Assembly (NCBI RefSeq): GCF_004745825.1
Contig: NZ_SRLA01000001.1
Location: 1,550,001-1,614,000, forward strand
From: Hymenobacter fodinae
Lineage (GTDB): Bacteria > Bacteroidota > Bacteroidia > Cytophagales > Hymenobacteraceae
Direction: 5' to 3'
DNA length: 64,000 bases
The position numbers and the translations under genes were made by a program. Shown here one piece after another: positions 50,869 through 59,768 of the stretch. The notes below the pieces were generated by a model. That model did no database searches, had not been told where the DNA came from, and saw nothing but the letters and a program-made list of their open reading frames with translations. The stretch's first letter is position 1, and each line of letters starts with the position of its first letter.

Positions 50869-52350
50869 CTAGTAACCAGGGTTCTGCTGGAGCTGGGCGT
50901 TGTTGTTAATCTCGCCCTGCGGAATGGGGAACAGCAGGTAGTTCGCGTCCGGACGGCTTACCTTCTCCTGAATCAGGTCGAGAGCCGTTATGGAGTGGGC
51001 ACCAGCCTCTGCTTGGTTGTGGCGGGCATAGCGCAGCAAATCATACCACCGCTCACCTTCAAAGGCTAGCTCCAGGCGGCGCTGACGGTCGATTTCATCA
51101 CGCATAGCCTTTTTGCTGGCGTACTGGGGCGAGGCCGAAGTAAGCGGGAGCAGCCCGGCGCGGGTCCGGATGAGGTTAAGCTTGGCCAGCACATCGGCCG
51201 AAGGACCACTCTGTTCGTTAGCAGCCTCGGCATACATCAGCAGTACGTCGGCGTAGCGCAGGATGTAGGTGTTGTCGGGGCTGTTAAACGCGTTGGGAGC
51301 ACCGGGCCACTTGTACACGAATGCGCCGTTGTCGTTGGCGGTGCTGCTGCGGCTGTACACGAAGCTAGCGTAGTCACGACCCGCGTTGGTGCGGCCCACC
51401 AGTGTCCAGCGCTTGTCGGCGTTGGGCTTGCGGGTTCCGCCTGCCAAGAACGACGAGGTATCGGCGTACTGGAGCAGTTCGGCGGTTGGGATGTTAAACT
51501 TCGGGAACGAGTAGGTTGCCGGGGGCGAGGGCAGCACCAGGTCGGGCAGGATGTTGTTGCCATCGGCGTTGCCCTGGTTTTGCACTTCCAGGATGGTTTC
51601 GGGGGCTTTGTTTTCAGCCGGGAACAAGCCCTTGAAGTTGGGCAACAGCGAATACGTGCCGGAGTTGATAACCTTGTTGGCGGCCGTTACGGCTTGGGCC
51701 CACTGGCGCTGTGTAAGATACACTTTAGCCAGCAGGGCATTCACGGCTCCCTTTGTTACGCGGTTGGTGTTGGTGGCCGGTGCTAGACCATCGGCGGTGG
51801 TCAGATCAGTAACAATCTGCGCGTATACCGTTTCAGATGAGGTACGGGGCAGCGCAATAACAGACGGGTCGCCGGTTTCGGTAGGGTCGAGGCGCAGTGG
51901 AACGGCACCGTACAGCTTCACCAGGTTGTAGTAGTGCAGGGCCCGCAGGAAGTAGGCCTCGCCCAGAATCTGGTTTTTCCGCTCGGCTGCCATCGATACG
52001 TTGGGCACGTACTTAATCACCGCGTTAGCGCGGTTAATGCCGATGTAGGCAGCACGCCAGATGTTGGTTACTTGGCTGGTGGTGGGCGTCCAGTTGATGC
52101 GGTCCAGCGTGGTTACGTCGCCGTTGGTGCTGGTGCAGTTATCGGAGGGCATCTCGCCCACTACTACCAGATCTTGGCTGTAAAGGCCAGTGGCCTGCAG
52201 GGCGTCGTAAGCGGCCGTGAGGGCTGCTTCGGCATCGTCAGCATTCTGGAAGAAGTTTTCGGGCGCAATAGTTGGCAGGGGCTGCTTGTCCAGGACGTCG
52301 CAGCTACCGAGCAGGGCCAACGCAAAAACAGGAATAAGTATCTTTTTCAT
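50869..52350 (-). CDS. RagB/SusD family nutrient-binding lipoprotein (pair 2)
   Basis: A 493-residue lipoprotein (ALLGSC lipobox, Cys17). SusD marks: DKQPLPTIAPENFFQNADDAEAALTAAYDAL, the TPR helix AYFLRALHYYNLVKLYGAVPL, and the C-terminal RRLELAFEGERWYDLLRYAR, LLFPIPQGEINNNAQLQQNPGY ending. It would bind oligosaccharide on the cell surface and cap the SusC channel encoded 19 bp upstream. The neighbouring GH30 and MFS genes suggest a beta-glucan ligand. Confidence 0.95.
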   Translation of the reverse strand: MKKILIPVFALALLGSCDVLDKQPLPTIAPENFFQNADDAEAALTAAYDALQATGLYSQDLVVVGEMPSDNCTSTNGDVTTLDRINWTPTTSQVTNIWRAAYIGINRANAVIKYVPNVSMAAERKNQILGEAYFLRALHYYNLVKLYGAVPLRLDPTETGDPSVIALPRTSSETVYAQIVTDLTTADGLAPATNTNRVTKGAVNALLAKVYLTQRQWAQAVTAANKVINSGTYSLLPNFKGLFPAENKAPETILEVQNQGNADGNNILPDLVLPSPPATYSFPKFNIPTAELLQYADTSSFLAGGTRKPNADKRWTLVGRTNAGRDYASFVYSRSSTANDNGAFVYKWPGAPNAFNSPDNTYILRYADVLLMYAEAANEQSGPSADVLAKLNLIRTRAGLLPLTSASPQYASKKAMRDEIDRQRRLELAFEGERWYDLLRYARHNQAEAGAHSITALDLIQEKVSRPDANYLLFPIPQGEINNNAQLQQNPGY

Positions 52351-52369
52351 GGGAAGGGCGGAGCTCAGC

Positions 52370-55300
52370 TTAGAAAGTGGCGTTCAGGCCAACGGTATAA
52401 GTGCGGGATTGTGGGTACACGCCGAAGTCGCGACCGATGCTGGTGGAAGAGAAAGGGTCGGCGCTTACTTCTGGGTCGTAGCCCGAGTAGTCCGTCCAAG
52501 TGAGGAGGTTCTGACCGCTCACGTACACGCGCAGGCTACCTACCCGGGCTTTGCTAGTGAGAGCCGTGGGCAGTGTGTAACCCAGCGTCAGGTTTTTCAG
52601 ACGCACGTAGCTGCCATCTTCAATCCAACGCGACGAGAACCGACCGTTGTTGTTGGGGTCGTTGAAGACTGCCCGCGGAATGTCGGTGTTGGTATTGTTG
52701 GGAGTCCAGCGGTTGAGCACCGTGGTGAGCTGGTTCACCGGACCGGTCAGCGACTCCAGGGCCTGACGGTTGGCGTTGTAAATGTCGTTGCCGAAGCTGC
52801 CCTGGAAGAACACGCTCAGATCAAGGCCCTTGAACGTGAAGGTGTTCGTCACGCCCCCAATTACTTTGGGGTTGGGGTTGCCAATGATGGTGCGGTCGTT
52901 GTTGTCAATCTTCTTGTCACCATTCACGTCCACGAAGCGGATATCACCTGGTTTGGGGTTGCCCGGCTGCGTGGGTGCCGCTTTAATTTCATCTTCCGAC
53001 TGGAAGATTCCCTGCACCTGATGGCCGTAGAACACGCCCAGGGGCTGGCCCTTCTGCGTGATGCTGTTGCTGTTGATGATGGTGCGGTCAACCAGTTGGT
53101 TCTGGTCGTTCACCAGGGTGCCTAGGTCAATAACCTTGTTGCGGTTGAGTGAGGCATTCAGGTTGGTGGTCCAGGTGAAGCCGCCGTTTTCGCCCTGTAC
53201 GTTGGTTGTAGCCAGGTTGAATTCCAGACCCTTGTTTTCAACCGTGCCCACGTTCTGGATGATGTTCAGCTGCTCGGCGCCAGTGCTGGGGGCCAGCGGC
53301 ACACTCAGCAACAGGTTGTTGGAGCGCTTCTGGTAGGCGTCGAAGTTGAACGTCAACCGGTCGTTGAACATACCCAGGTCGAGGCCCAAGTCATACTGCT
53401 TGGAGGTTTCCCACTTCAGGTCGCGGTTGCCAATTCGGTCGGGGCGAATACCACCCTGAATGGTGCCGCCGCTGCCCGCGTAGTTGGAGCCGGCGCTGTA
53501 GGCGCTAAAGCGCTGGTAAGTGTAGCCCAGCTCCTGGTTGCCATTAATACCAAAGCTGCCGCGCAGTTTCAAATCAGAAATAGGCGTGTTCTGGGGGAAG
53601 AAGGCTTCCTTGGAGATGCGCCAGCCTAGGGCTACGGCTGGGAAGTAGCCGTAGTGCTGGTCAAAGCGGCTAGTGCCATCCTGGCGCAAGCTCAGCGTAG
53701 CGAGGTAGCGGTCATCGAAGCTATAGATAGCACGGGCAAACAAGCTGGTTAGGCCCCATTCTTCTTCATAGCTGCTGGTGCCCAGGCGCTCCGTACCGGC
53801 CGAGAGGTAGGGCACGGCATTAGAAGCGTAGCCCCGCACCGAAGCGTTGGAAGCAAAGCGGTTCGACTCCTGCACCGACTGGCCGGCCAGCAGTTGCAGG
53901 TTGTGCTTCTCACCCAACTGCGGGTTATACGTCACCGTGTTCTCCCACAGCCAGATGGTTTGCTGGGTGGTGCCAGTGCGGCCACTGCCCCGCGTAGAAG
54001 CATCGGCCCGCGATGTGCCGGGATAGTTACGGGTGATGAACTCGTTCTCCAGCTGAGTGCGGAAGTCGATGCCCAGCGACGAACGGAACTTCAGGTTCTT
54101 CAGAATGTCGTACTCGCCGTACAGGTTGCCGATTACCTGGTTGGTAACGGCTTTGTTGCTGGTCTCAAGGAGGTTACCAACGGGGTTGTCGGAAAGCGAG
54201 AAGGGGTTGGTGGCGTACACGCCGTTGGCGTCGCGCACCGGAATGGTCGGAATCTGAGCCAGCGTACCCAGTACGGTACCCGAGTTGCCTAGGCCTAGCT
54301 CACTGCGCACGCTACCGTTGGTGTTGGTGCGGCTCATGTTCATGTTGGTGCCCACCCGGAACTTGGTGCCCGCCTGCTGATCAAAGTTCAGCTTGAAGTT
54401 GAAGCGGTCGAAGCCTGAATTCAGGATGATACCGTCCTGCTTGAAGTAGCCACCAGCCACGTAGTAGCGGGTTTTGTCGGTGCCGCCGCTCACGTTCAGC
54501 TGGTAGTTCTGAATGGCCGCCGAGCGGTATACTTGATCCTGCCAGTCGGTGTTGTAGGGCAGGTTGTTCAGGTCGGTGAAGCCAGGGGCTGCGCCGCCGT
54601 TGATCTGCGACTCATTGTAGTACTCGGCAAACTGGCGGGAGTCCAGCACATCTAGCTTCTTGCGCAGTTCTTGCACACCGTAGTAAGCATTCAGGCCAAC
54701 CTGCGGCTTGCCCGACTTACCACGCTTGGTGGTGATAACCACTACACCGTTGGCGGCGCGCACACCATAAATAGCAGCGGCGGCACCGTCTTTGAGCACG
54801 TCAATTGACTCAATATCAGCGGGGTTGATGGTGTTGAGGGGGTTGGGCTTCTGGTTGCCCACGCTCAGCTCCCGGTCGTAAGTCGGCAGTACGGGTACGC
54901 CGTCGATAACGTAGAGCGGCGAGTTACTGCCGGTGATGGAGCTGTTACCGCGAATACGCACGTTGATGCCCGCGCCGGGGGCACCCGTGGGGGCCGTTAC
55001 CTGTACGCCAGGCGCCTGGCCTTGCAGGGCCTGGTCGAAGCCCGCTACGCGCTGACGCTCAATCTGCGGCGCCGAAACGGAGGCCACGGAAGTGGTCAAC
55101 TCCTGACGGCTTAGGGTACCGTAGCCTACTACCACTACCTCTTTCAGGGCTTGGGTATCCTCGTTGAGGGTAACGCTGGCAACCTGCGTGGGCTGGCCGT
55201 CGACAACGGTAATAGCCTGGCGGGAAGTGGTGAAGCCCACCGAAGACACCACTAGGGTGTAAGAACCGGCGGGTACGTTGGCAATAGTGTAGGCACCGGT

Positions 55301-55564
55301 AGCATCGGTGGCGCTGCCCAGGGTAGTGCCTTCCAGCAGCACCGTTACGCCAGGCAGGCCTTCGCCTTTGGCGTCAACTACACGCCCGCTCACGGGGCTG
55401 TTTACCAGGGAAGCAGCATCGCGCTTGGCGGCGGCGGGGGCAGCCGCGGCTACTGCCGGCTGCGCTAGAGTGAGGCCCGAAAGGAGCACACCGCCCACCG
55501 CTGGCGTAAGCCAAAGGCGGCTACGGAAGCCAGAGCCGTGTGGGAATTGTAGTGAAAACGGCAT
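52370..55564 (-). CDS. SusC/RagA TonB-linked outer-membrane transporter (pair 2)
   Basis: A 1064-residue protein. It has a longer alanine-rich signal/leader (to about residue 46), then the carboxypeptidase-like domain (SGRVVDAKGEGLPGVTVLLEG), the plug with EVVVVGYGTLSRQELTTSVASV and RGNSSITGSNSPLYVIDGVPV, and a barrel ending TVGLNATF. It imports glycan fragments with its SusD partner downstream. Only 112 bp separate its start from the sugar kinase gene, so the kinase may be transcribed into it, or the promoter may be weak; no exact TAnnTTTG word is seen. Confidence 0.96.
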   Translation of the reverse strand: MPFSLQFPHGSGFRSRLWLTPAVGGVLLSGLTLAQPAVAAAAPAAAKRDAASLVNSPVSGRVVDAKGEGLPGVTVLLEGTTLGSATDATGAYTIANVPAGSYTLVVSSVGFTTSRQAITVVDGQPTQVASVTLNEDTQALKEVVVVGYGTLSRQELTTSVASVSAPQIERQRVAGFDQALQGQAPGVQVTAPTGAPGAGINVRIRGNSSITGSNSPLYVIDGVPVLPTYDRELSVGNQKPNPLNTINPADIESIDVLKDGAAAAIYGVRAANGVVVITTKRGKSGKPQVGLNAYYGVQELRKKLDVLDSRQFAEYYNESQINGGAAPGFTDLNNLPYNTDWQDQVYRSAAIQNYQLNVSGGTDKTRYYVAGGYFKQDGIILNSGFDRFNFKLNFDQQAGTKFRVGTNMNMSRTNTNGSVRSELGLGNSGTVLGTLAQIPTIPVRDANGVYATNPFSLSDNPVGNLLETSNKAVTNQVIGNLYGEYDILKNLKFRSSLGIDFRTQLENEFITRNYPGTSRADASTRGSGRTGTTQQTIWLWENTVTYNPQLGEKHNLQLLAGQSVQESNRFASNASVRGYASNAVPYLSAGTERLGTSSYEEEWGLTSLFARAIYSFDDRYLATLSLRQDGTSRFDQHYGYFPAVALGWRISKEAFFPQNTPISDLKLRGSFGINGNQELGYTYQRFSAYSAGSNYAGSGGTIQGGIRPDRIGNRDLKWETSKQYDLGLDLGMFNDRLTFNFDAYQKRSNNLLLSVPLAPSTGAEQLNIIQNVGTVENKGLEFNLATTNVQGENGGFTWTTNLNASLNRNKVIDLGTLVNDQNQLVDRTIINSNSITQKGQPLGVFYGHQVQGIFQSEDEIKAAPTQPGNPKPGDIRFVDVNGDKKIDNNDRTIIGNPNPKVIGGVTNTFTFKGLDLSVFFQGSFGNDIYNANRQALESLTGPVNQLTTVLNRWTPNNTNTDIPRAVFNDPNNNGRFSSRWIEDGSYVRLKNLTLGYTLPTALTSKARVGSLRVYVSGQNLLTWTDYSGYDPEVSADPFSSTSIGRDFGVYPQSRTYTVGLNATF

Positions 55565-55676
55565 AGAAGAGGGGGATTAAGAAGTGGGACTAAAGGGGAA
55601 TCTGGAAACTACCATCACCCTGAAGTGAGGCAGCTAATCGGGAATGAGCTAGGAGGAAGGCCAGCACAGAAGAGGC

Positions 55677-56528
55677 CTAGGGGAAAGAAGCGGCGGGCAC
55701 GGGCGGCGCGGTGCCAAGCGGCCGGGCTGCTAAAGCTGCGCGTAGGCACTCGGCGGCACTATGAGTGCCCCAGTGCGTGAGCAGTGCCGCCAGAAAAGCG
55801 TCGCTGGTGCCCAGAGACTCTTCTGTAGAGTCTGGGTGGCCAGGTTCACTTATAAGTTCATTGCGGTACCAGAGGGTCGCGCCGGCGGCGCCTTTGGTCA
55901 GGCACACGGCTTCCAGGTTGAAGTGCGCCGCCAGCCAGGGTAGGGCAGTAGCTTCGGCGCTTGACTGGCCTAGCCAGCCCATGATTTCGGCCAGCTCCTG
56001 CTCGCTGAGTTTTACTAAGTCGGCTTGCCGGAGCAGGTACTTTACTACCGTGCGGGTGTAGTGCGGGGGGCGCAGGTTCACGTCGAAGACCTTGAACCGG
56101 GCCACCTGCAGAAGACGGTACAGTGTCTCGCGGGTAGTGGCGCTGCGGGCTGCCAGCGAGCCGTACACTACCATGCGCGCCTCGGTTACGGCGGCACGAA
56201 GTTCATCGGTGTGCTGGAGGTAATCCCAGGCTACGGGCTCTACAATTTTGTACACCCGCGGGCCGGAGCTGAGCGTTACTTTCACCACGCCCGTCAGGTG
56301 GGTTTCACTGCGCTGGATCAGCTGACCATTAAGGCCTTGTTGCTCCAGCTCAGCCAGCAGGCCAGCCCCTAATTCATCCTCCCCAACCCGACTGATAAGC
56401 TGGGCTGGGTGGCCTAGCCGTTGCAGTTGCACCGCTACGTTATAGGGCGCACCGCCGGGCTGGCGGCCGGCGGGCAGCATGTCCCAGAGGAATTCCCCTA
56501 TGCAAACGATGGCGGGTGAAGGATTCAT
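55677..56528 (-). CDS. PfkB-family sugar kinase (fructokinase-like) with altered anion hole
   Basis: A 283-residue cytosolic kinase. The N-terminal signature GEFLWDMLPAGRQPGGAPYNVAVQLQRLG is that of Bacteroidota fructokinases, with VFDVNLRPPHY and CLTKGAAGATL in place. At the catalytic loop the usual DTVGAGDAF reads ESLGTSDAF: the base Asp243 is kept but the GAG anion-hole residues are GTS and the preceding acidic/thr residues differ. The C-terminus is short and lacks the common final helix. It could be an active fructokinase-like enzyme or one with changed specificity. It lies between the SusC pair and the hybrid regulator. Confidence 0.88.
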   Translation of the reverse strand: MNPSPAIVCIGEFLWDMLPAGRQPGGAPYNVAVQLQRLGHPAQLISRVGEDELGAGLLAELEQQGLNGQLIQRSETHLTGVVKVTLSSGPRVYKIVEPVAWDYLQHTDELRAAVTEARMVVYGSLAARSATTRETLYRLLQVARFKVFDVNLRPPHYTRTVVKYLLRQADLVKLSEQELAEIMGWLGQSSAEATALPWLAAHFNLEAVCLTKGAAGATLWYRNELISEPGHPDSTEESLGTSDAFLAALLTHWGTHSAAECLRAALAARPLGTAPPVPAASFP

Positions 56529-56598
56529 AGCGGTAGTAGTGCTAGCAAAAGTCTACTTCCGCGCCGCCGAGGGCATTCACAAATCTTTCAAAATGTGT

Positions 56599-56628
56599 TC
56601 AATCAATGAAAAAGTTGTAATTGATTGA
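56599..56628. promoter_or_regulatory. A/T-rich inverted repeat upstream of the sugar kinase
   Basis: TCAATCAA (56599-56606) and TTGATTGA (56621-56628) form an 8-bp inverted repeat, 70 bp upstream of the kinase start in the only strongly A/T-rich stretch (about 56575-56660) of this part. This is the gap between the kinase start and the hybrid regulator 3' end and could be an operator. Confidence 0.35.
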
Positions 56629-56654
56629 CTGCAAACGATTTATATAAACAAAAA

Positions 56655-56677
56655 ACCGGGCCCTTAGGAGGCCCGGT
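56655..56677 (-). terminator. Rho-independent terminator after the hybrid regulator
   Basis: Stem ACCGGGCC (56655-56662) with GGCCCGGT (56670-56677), 33 bp past the stop at 56710, followed on the minus strand by TTTTTTGTTTATATAAA. This is a clear terminator. Confidence 0.85.
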
Positions 56678-56709
56678 AACACTATTGTAACACAGATGTC
56701 AGAATTATA

Positions 56710-59526
56710 TCAGTAGTGCGGAGCTATGTGCAGGGTACGAAACTCGGAGGGGGCCAGCTGGTAATGCGCCTTGAAGCTGGCCGAGAAGTAGGAAGGCGAA
56801 GAGAAGCCCAACTCGTAGGCCACCTCCGCAATCGTGAGCGATTCGTCGAGCAGCAGTTCGCGGGCTTTGGTCAGGCGCAGGTTCTGCACGAAGTCGGTAA
56901 CGCCGGTGCCCAGCACGGCTTTCACCTTCCGGTAGAGCTGCATACGAGAGATACCCAGGCTGCGGGCAATGTCCTCCACGCTCAGGTCGGAGCGGGTGAG
57001 GTTGGCCTCTACAATGGCAGTTAGGTCGGCCAGGAATTTCTGGTCAGGATTGGTAGTCGCTACCGTGGCTGTATCAATGGATAGCTCCCGGCGGAAGTGC
57101 TCTCGCTGCCGGGCGCGGTTGGCCAGCAGCGTGCGGATGCTCTCAAGCAGGAAGGTAGGGTTGAACGGTTTGGTTAGGTACAAGTCGGCGCCGGCTTGCA
57201 CGCCCTCCACCTGTTGCTCGGGGGCGGTGCGGGCCGTGAGCAGCACCACCGGAATGTGCGAGGTGCGCCAGTCGGCCCGCAGTTGTGTGACCACCTCTAG
57301 GCCACTCAGACCGGGCATCATTACGTCGCACACAATCAAATCCGGAATCAGCTCAGTGGCCATGCGGAAGCCGGTATGGCCGTCGCTGGCGCTTTGCACC
57401 CGAAAATCGGTCCGGAGCTTGCGCGTCAGGAAGTCGTTGACCTCACTGTTGTCTTCAATCACCAAAACCAACGTTTCGCTGGCCGCTTCGGTGGGTGTTT
57501 CACTCAAGTGGTGGCCTAGGTCGGAGGTAATAGGTTCGGGCTCATCGAGGGAAAGCTGCAGGGGCGCAGTGGGGCCGTGGGAGTGCAGCGCCTCAGGTAG
57601 CTCGCGGGGGAGCGTCACCACAAAGGTGCTGCCCTGGCCCGGCTGGCTGCTGAACGTGAGCTGCCCCTGGTGCAGCTTAACCAAGCCCTGGGCCAGCGCT
57701 AGGCCCATGCCCGAACCCTTGGCCACGGCCCCTTGCTCACCCTGGTAAAACCACTCAAAAATGTGAGCCTGGTCTTGGGTGCTGATGCCGTAGCCAGTAT
57801 CAGCCACGCTAACGCGCACCGATCGGCCTTCATCAGCGGGTTGCAGGCTGATAGTTATCCGGCCCTGGTCGGGCGTGAACTTCAGGGCGTTAGAGAGGAG
57901 GTTGAAGAAAACCTTGTCCAGGATGTTGCCATCGAACCAGGCCATGAGCACGGGCTGGGCCACCTGAAAGCGCAGATCTACCCCGCGCAGGCGGGCTGGC
58001 TTCTCAAAGGCATCCACAATCTCGCGCACGAAAGCCACCAAGTTGCTCTCGGTGGCGCGTACTTCCATCTTGCCTACTTCAATTTTGCGGAAGTCGAGCA
58101 GCTGGTTCACCAGTTGCAGCAGGCGCTGGGTATTGCGGCGCACCAGGGCCAGATCCTGACGCTGGGGCGCGGTCAGGTCGGGGCTGCTGGTCAATAGCTC
58201 TTCCACCGGACCCAGAATAAGGGTGAGTGGGGTGCGCAGCTCATGTGAAAAGTTGGTGAAGAAACGCAGCTTGGCTTCGGTATCGGCGCGGGCCTGCTCG
58301 GCCATCACCTCTAACTGGTTGCGCTGCTGCAAGATTTCCTCATTCTGCCGCAGCAGTTGGCGGTTAATCTTGTCGTTCTCCGTATTCTGGAGGGCCAGCA
58401 GGTGGTTGATTTGCCGGTTTTTGCGGGCCGAGTACCAGGCGGCTGCGCCCAACGCCACGGCCCCTAATAGTGTTACCAGCAACCAGTTGAGTACTACCTG
58501 CTGGCTGGCGTAGGTTTGCTGCAGCCGGTGCAAGAGGCCCTGTTGGCGCTCAATATCCTGCTGCTGGCTCATCATCTTATCGTTTTGCTGCAGCAGCGTC
58601 AGCACGTTCGTCGAGTCGATAACAATAGTGCCTAGGATGTTCTCCTTATTGAAAGGCGCCTTTTTCAGCACCTTCAGGGCCGTCCGGATGGCTTCCTCAC
58701 CTCCCGGCGAGTACAGGATTGAAGCATGAAGCATCTTCTTCTGCACTAGGTCCAGACCTTCGTCTGCGCCGGGCAAACCATCTACCCCAATGATGCGCAC
58801 TTGCTTGGTGAGGCCTAGCTCTTGGCATACCTCATAGGCCCCGTGTCCCATCCCGTCGTTGTGGGAGAAGATCATGGTTACTTCGGGGTGCGCCTGTAGA
58901 GCCTTCGTCAGCTCCGGCTTGAGGGTGCGCACGGTCCAGTCGCCGGTTACTTGGGCAACCACTCGTAGGCCAGGGTAAGCTGATAGCCCTTGCACAAAAC
59001 CTTGGTGTCGCTCGGAAGTAGCAGACGAACCCGGCGTGCCGAGAATTTCCAGAATGTTGCCGCGTTGCTTGAGCAGGCGGGCGATGTAGCGCGCCGCCGT
59101 TTGGCCCACCTCCACGTTGTTGCCGCCCACGTAGGCGGTGTATTGTTCGGAAGCTGTGCGGCGGTCGAGCAGAATTACGGGGATGCCACGGCGGTAGGCC
59201 TCTTCTACGGCGGGCGTAACGGGCTCTGATTCGTAGGGAGAGACGATAAGTAGGTCCACGCCTTCCTGCACCAGCTCCCGAATCTGCTCCTCTTGTTTCC
59301 GGCTGTCGTCGTGGGCGTCGAGCATGCGCAGCTCTACCTCGGGATGGAAGCTAAGCTCGCGCTCCATGCCCGTGAGCATGGCTTTGCGCCAGGGGCCCGA
59401 CATACTGCACTGGGAAAAGCCTATTCGGTACACCGGAGGTTTTTCCTTTGAACAGCCCTCCAGCATCAGGCAGCTGAAAAGCAGCAGCACCAGCCAACCG
59501 AAACGAAGGACAGGTAGTCTATTCAC
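56710..59526 (-). CDS. Hybrid two-component regulator (HTCS) with ribose-binding-like sensor
   Basis: A 938-residue single-protein two-component system. N-terminal signal/anchor (1-25), then a periplasmic binding protein fold of the LacI/ribose-binding type (about 31-310: YRIGFSQCSMSGPWRKAM, VDLLIVSPYES, VILLDRR, TYVGGNNVEVGQTAA-type, MIFSHNDGMGHGA, RIIGVDGLPG). A coiled coil and TM at about 344-363 follow, then a histidine kinase (His428 in FTNFSHELRTP; N box FNLLSNALKF; GSGMGLALA), a receiver domain (Asp734 in VCDVMMPGL) and an AraC-type DNA-binding domain (about 835-938). It would sense a sugar directly and activate the nearby PUL genes. It has its own terminator and a promoter with an 18-bp palindrome. 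Confidence 0.95.
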   Translation of the reverse strand: MNRLPVLRFGWLVLLLFSCLMLEGCSKEKPPVYRIGFSQCSMSGPWRKAMLTGMERELSFHPEVELRMLDAHDDSRKQEEQIRELVQEGVDLLIVSPYESEPVTPAVEEAYRRGIPVILLDRRTASEQYTAYVGGNNVEVGQTAARYIARLLKQRGNILEILGTPGSSATSERHQGFVQGLSAYPGLRVVAQVTGDWTVRTLKPELTKALQAHPEVTMIFSHNDGMGHGAYEVCQELGLTKQVRIIGVDGLPGADEGLDLVQKKMLHASILYSPGGEEAIRTALKVLKKAPFNKENILGTIVIDSTNVLTLLQQNDKMMSQQQDIERQQGLLHRLQQTYASQQVVLNWLLVTLLGAVALGAAAWYSARKNRQINHLLALQNTENDKINRQLLRQNEEILQQRNQLEVMAEQARADTEAKLRFFTNFSHELRTPLTLILGPVEELLTSSPDLTAPQRQDLALVRRNTQRLLQLVNQLLDFRKIEVGKMEVRATESNLVAFVREIVDAFEKPARLRGVDLRFQVAQPVLMAWFDGNILDKVFFNLLSNALKFTPDQGRITISLQPADEGRSVRVSVADTGYGISTQDQAHIFEWFYQGEQGAVAKGSGMGLALAQGLVKLHQGQLTFSSQPGQGSTFVVTLPRELPEALHSHGPTAPLQLSLDEPEPITSDLGHHLSETPTEAASETLVLVIEDNSEVNDFLTRKLRTDFRVQSASDGHTGFRMATELIPDLIVCDVMMPGLSGLEVVTQLRADWRTSHIPVVLLTARTAPEQQVEGVQAGADLYLTKPFNPTFLLESIRTLLANRARQREHFRRELSIDTATVATTNPDQKFLADLTAIVEANLTRSDLSVEDIARSLGISRMQLYRKVKAVLGTGVTDFVQNLRLTKARELLLDESLTIAEVAYELGFSSPSYFSASFKAHYQLAPSEFRTLHIAPHY

Positions 59527-59550
59527 GAGATGTTTGGGAAGTTTGGTACG

Positions 59551-59568
59551 GCAGGAAGATCTTCCTGC
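59551..59568. promoter_or_regulatory. 18-bp perfect palindrome at the hybrid-regulator transcription start
   Basis: GCAGGAAGATCTTCCTGC is an exact palindrome, 25-42 bp upstream of the regulator ATG, immediately downstream of the candidate -7 box and thus over the expected transcription start. It looks like an operator or a 5'-UTR hairpin. Confidence 0.5.
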
Positions 59569-59575
59569 ACCATAT

Positions 59576-59583
59576 CAAAGATA
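59576..59583 (-). promoter_or_regulatory. Candidate promoter (-7 TATCTTTG) of the hybrid regulator
   Basis: Minus strand TATCTTTG matches TAnnTTTG exactly; a TTTTGG run about 22 bp upstream could be the -33 element. The predicted start lies about 45 bp before the ATG. Confidence 0.55.
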
Positions 59584-59768
59584 CCAGTTTATGGGCAGTG
59601 TAGTGCCAAAACTGGCCAAAGAGCTTTGTTCAGCTTATAGGATTTAGCAGCTAAATAAAAGCGTTCGGGGGGTGAGTTGGCTGAAGGAGTAAACGGTTCT
59701 TAGATATTTGGCTAAAGGCGTGCTGGGCCTAGGTTGGTTATACTAGGCCGTCATCAGCTGCAAGTGGT

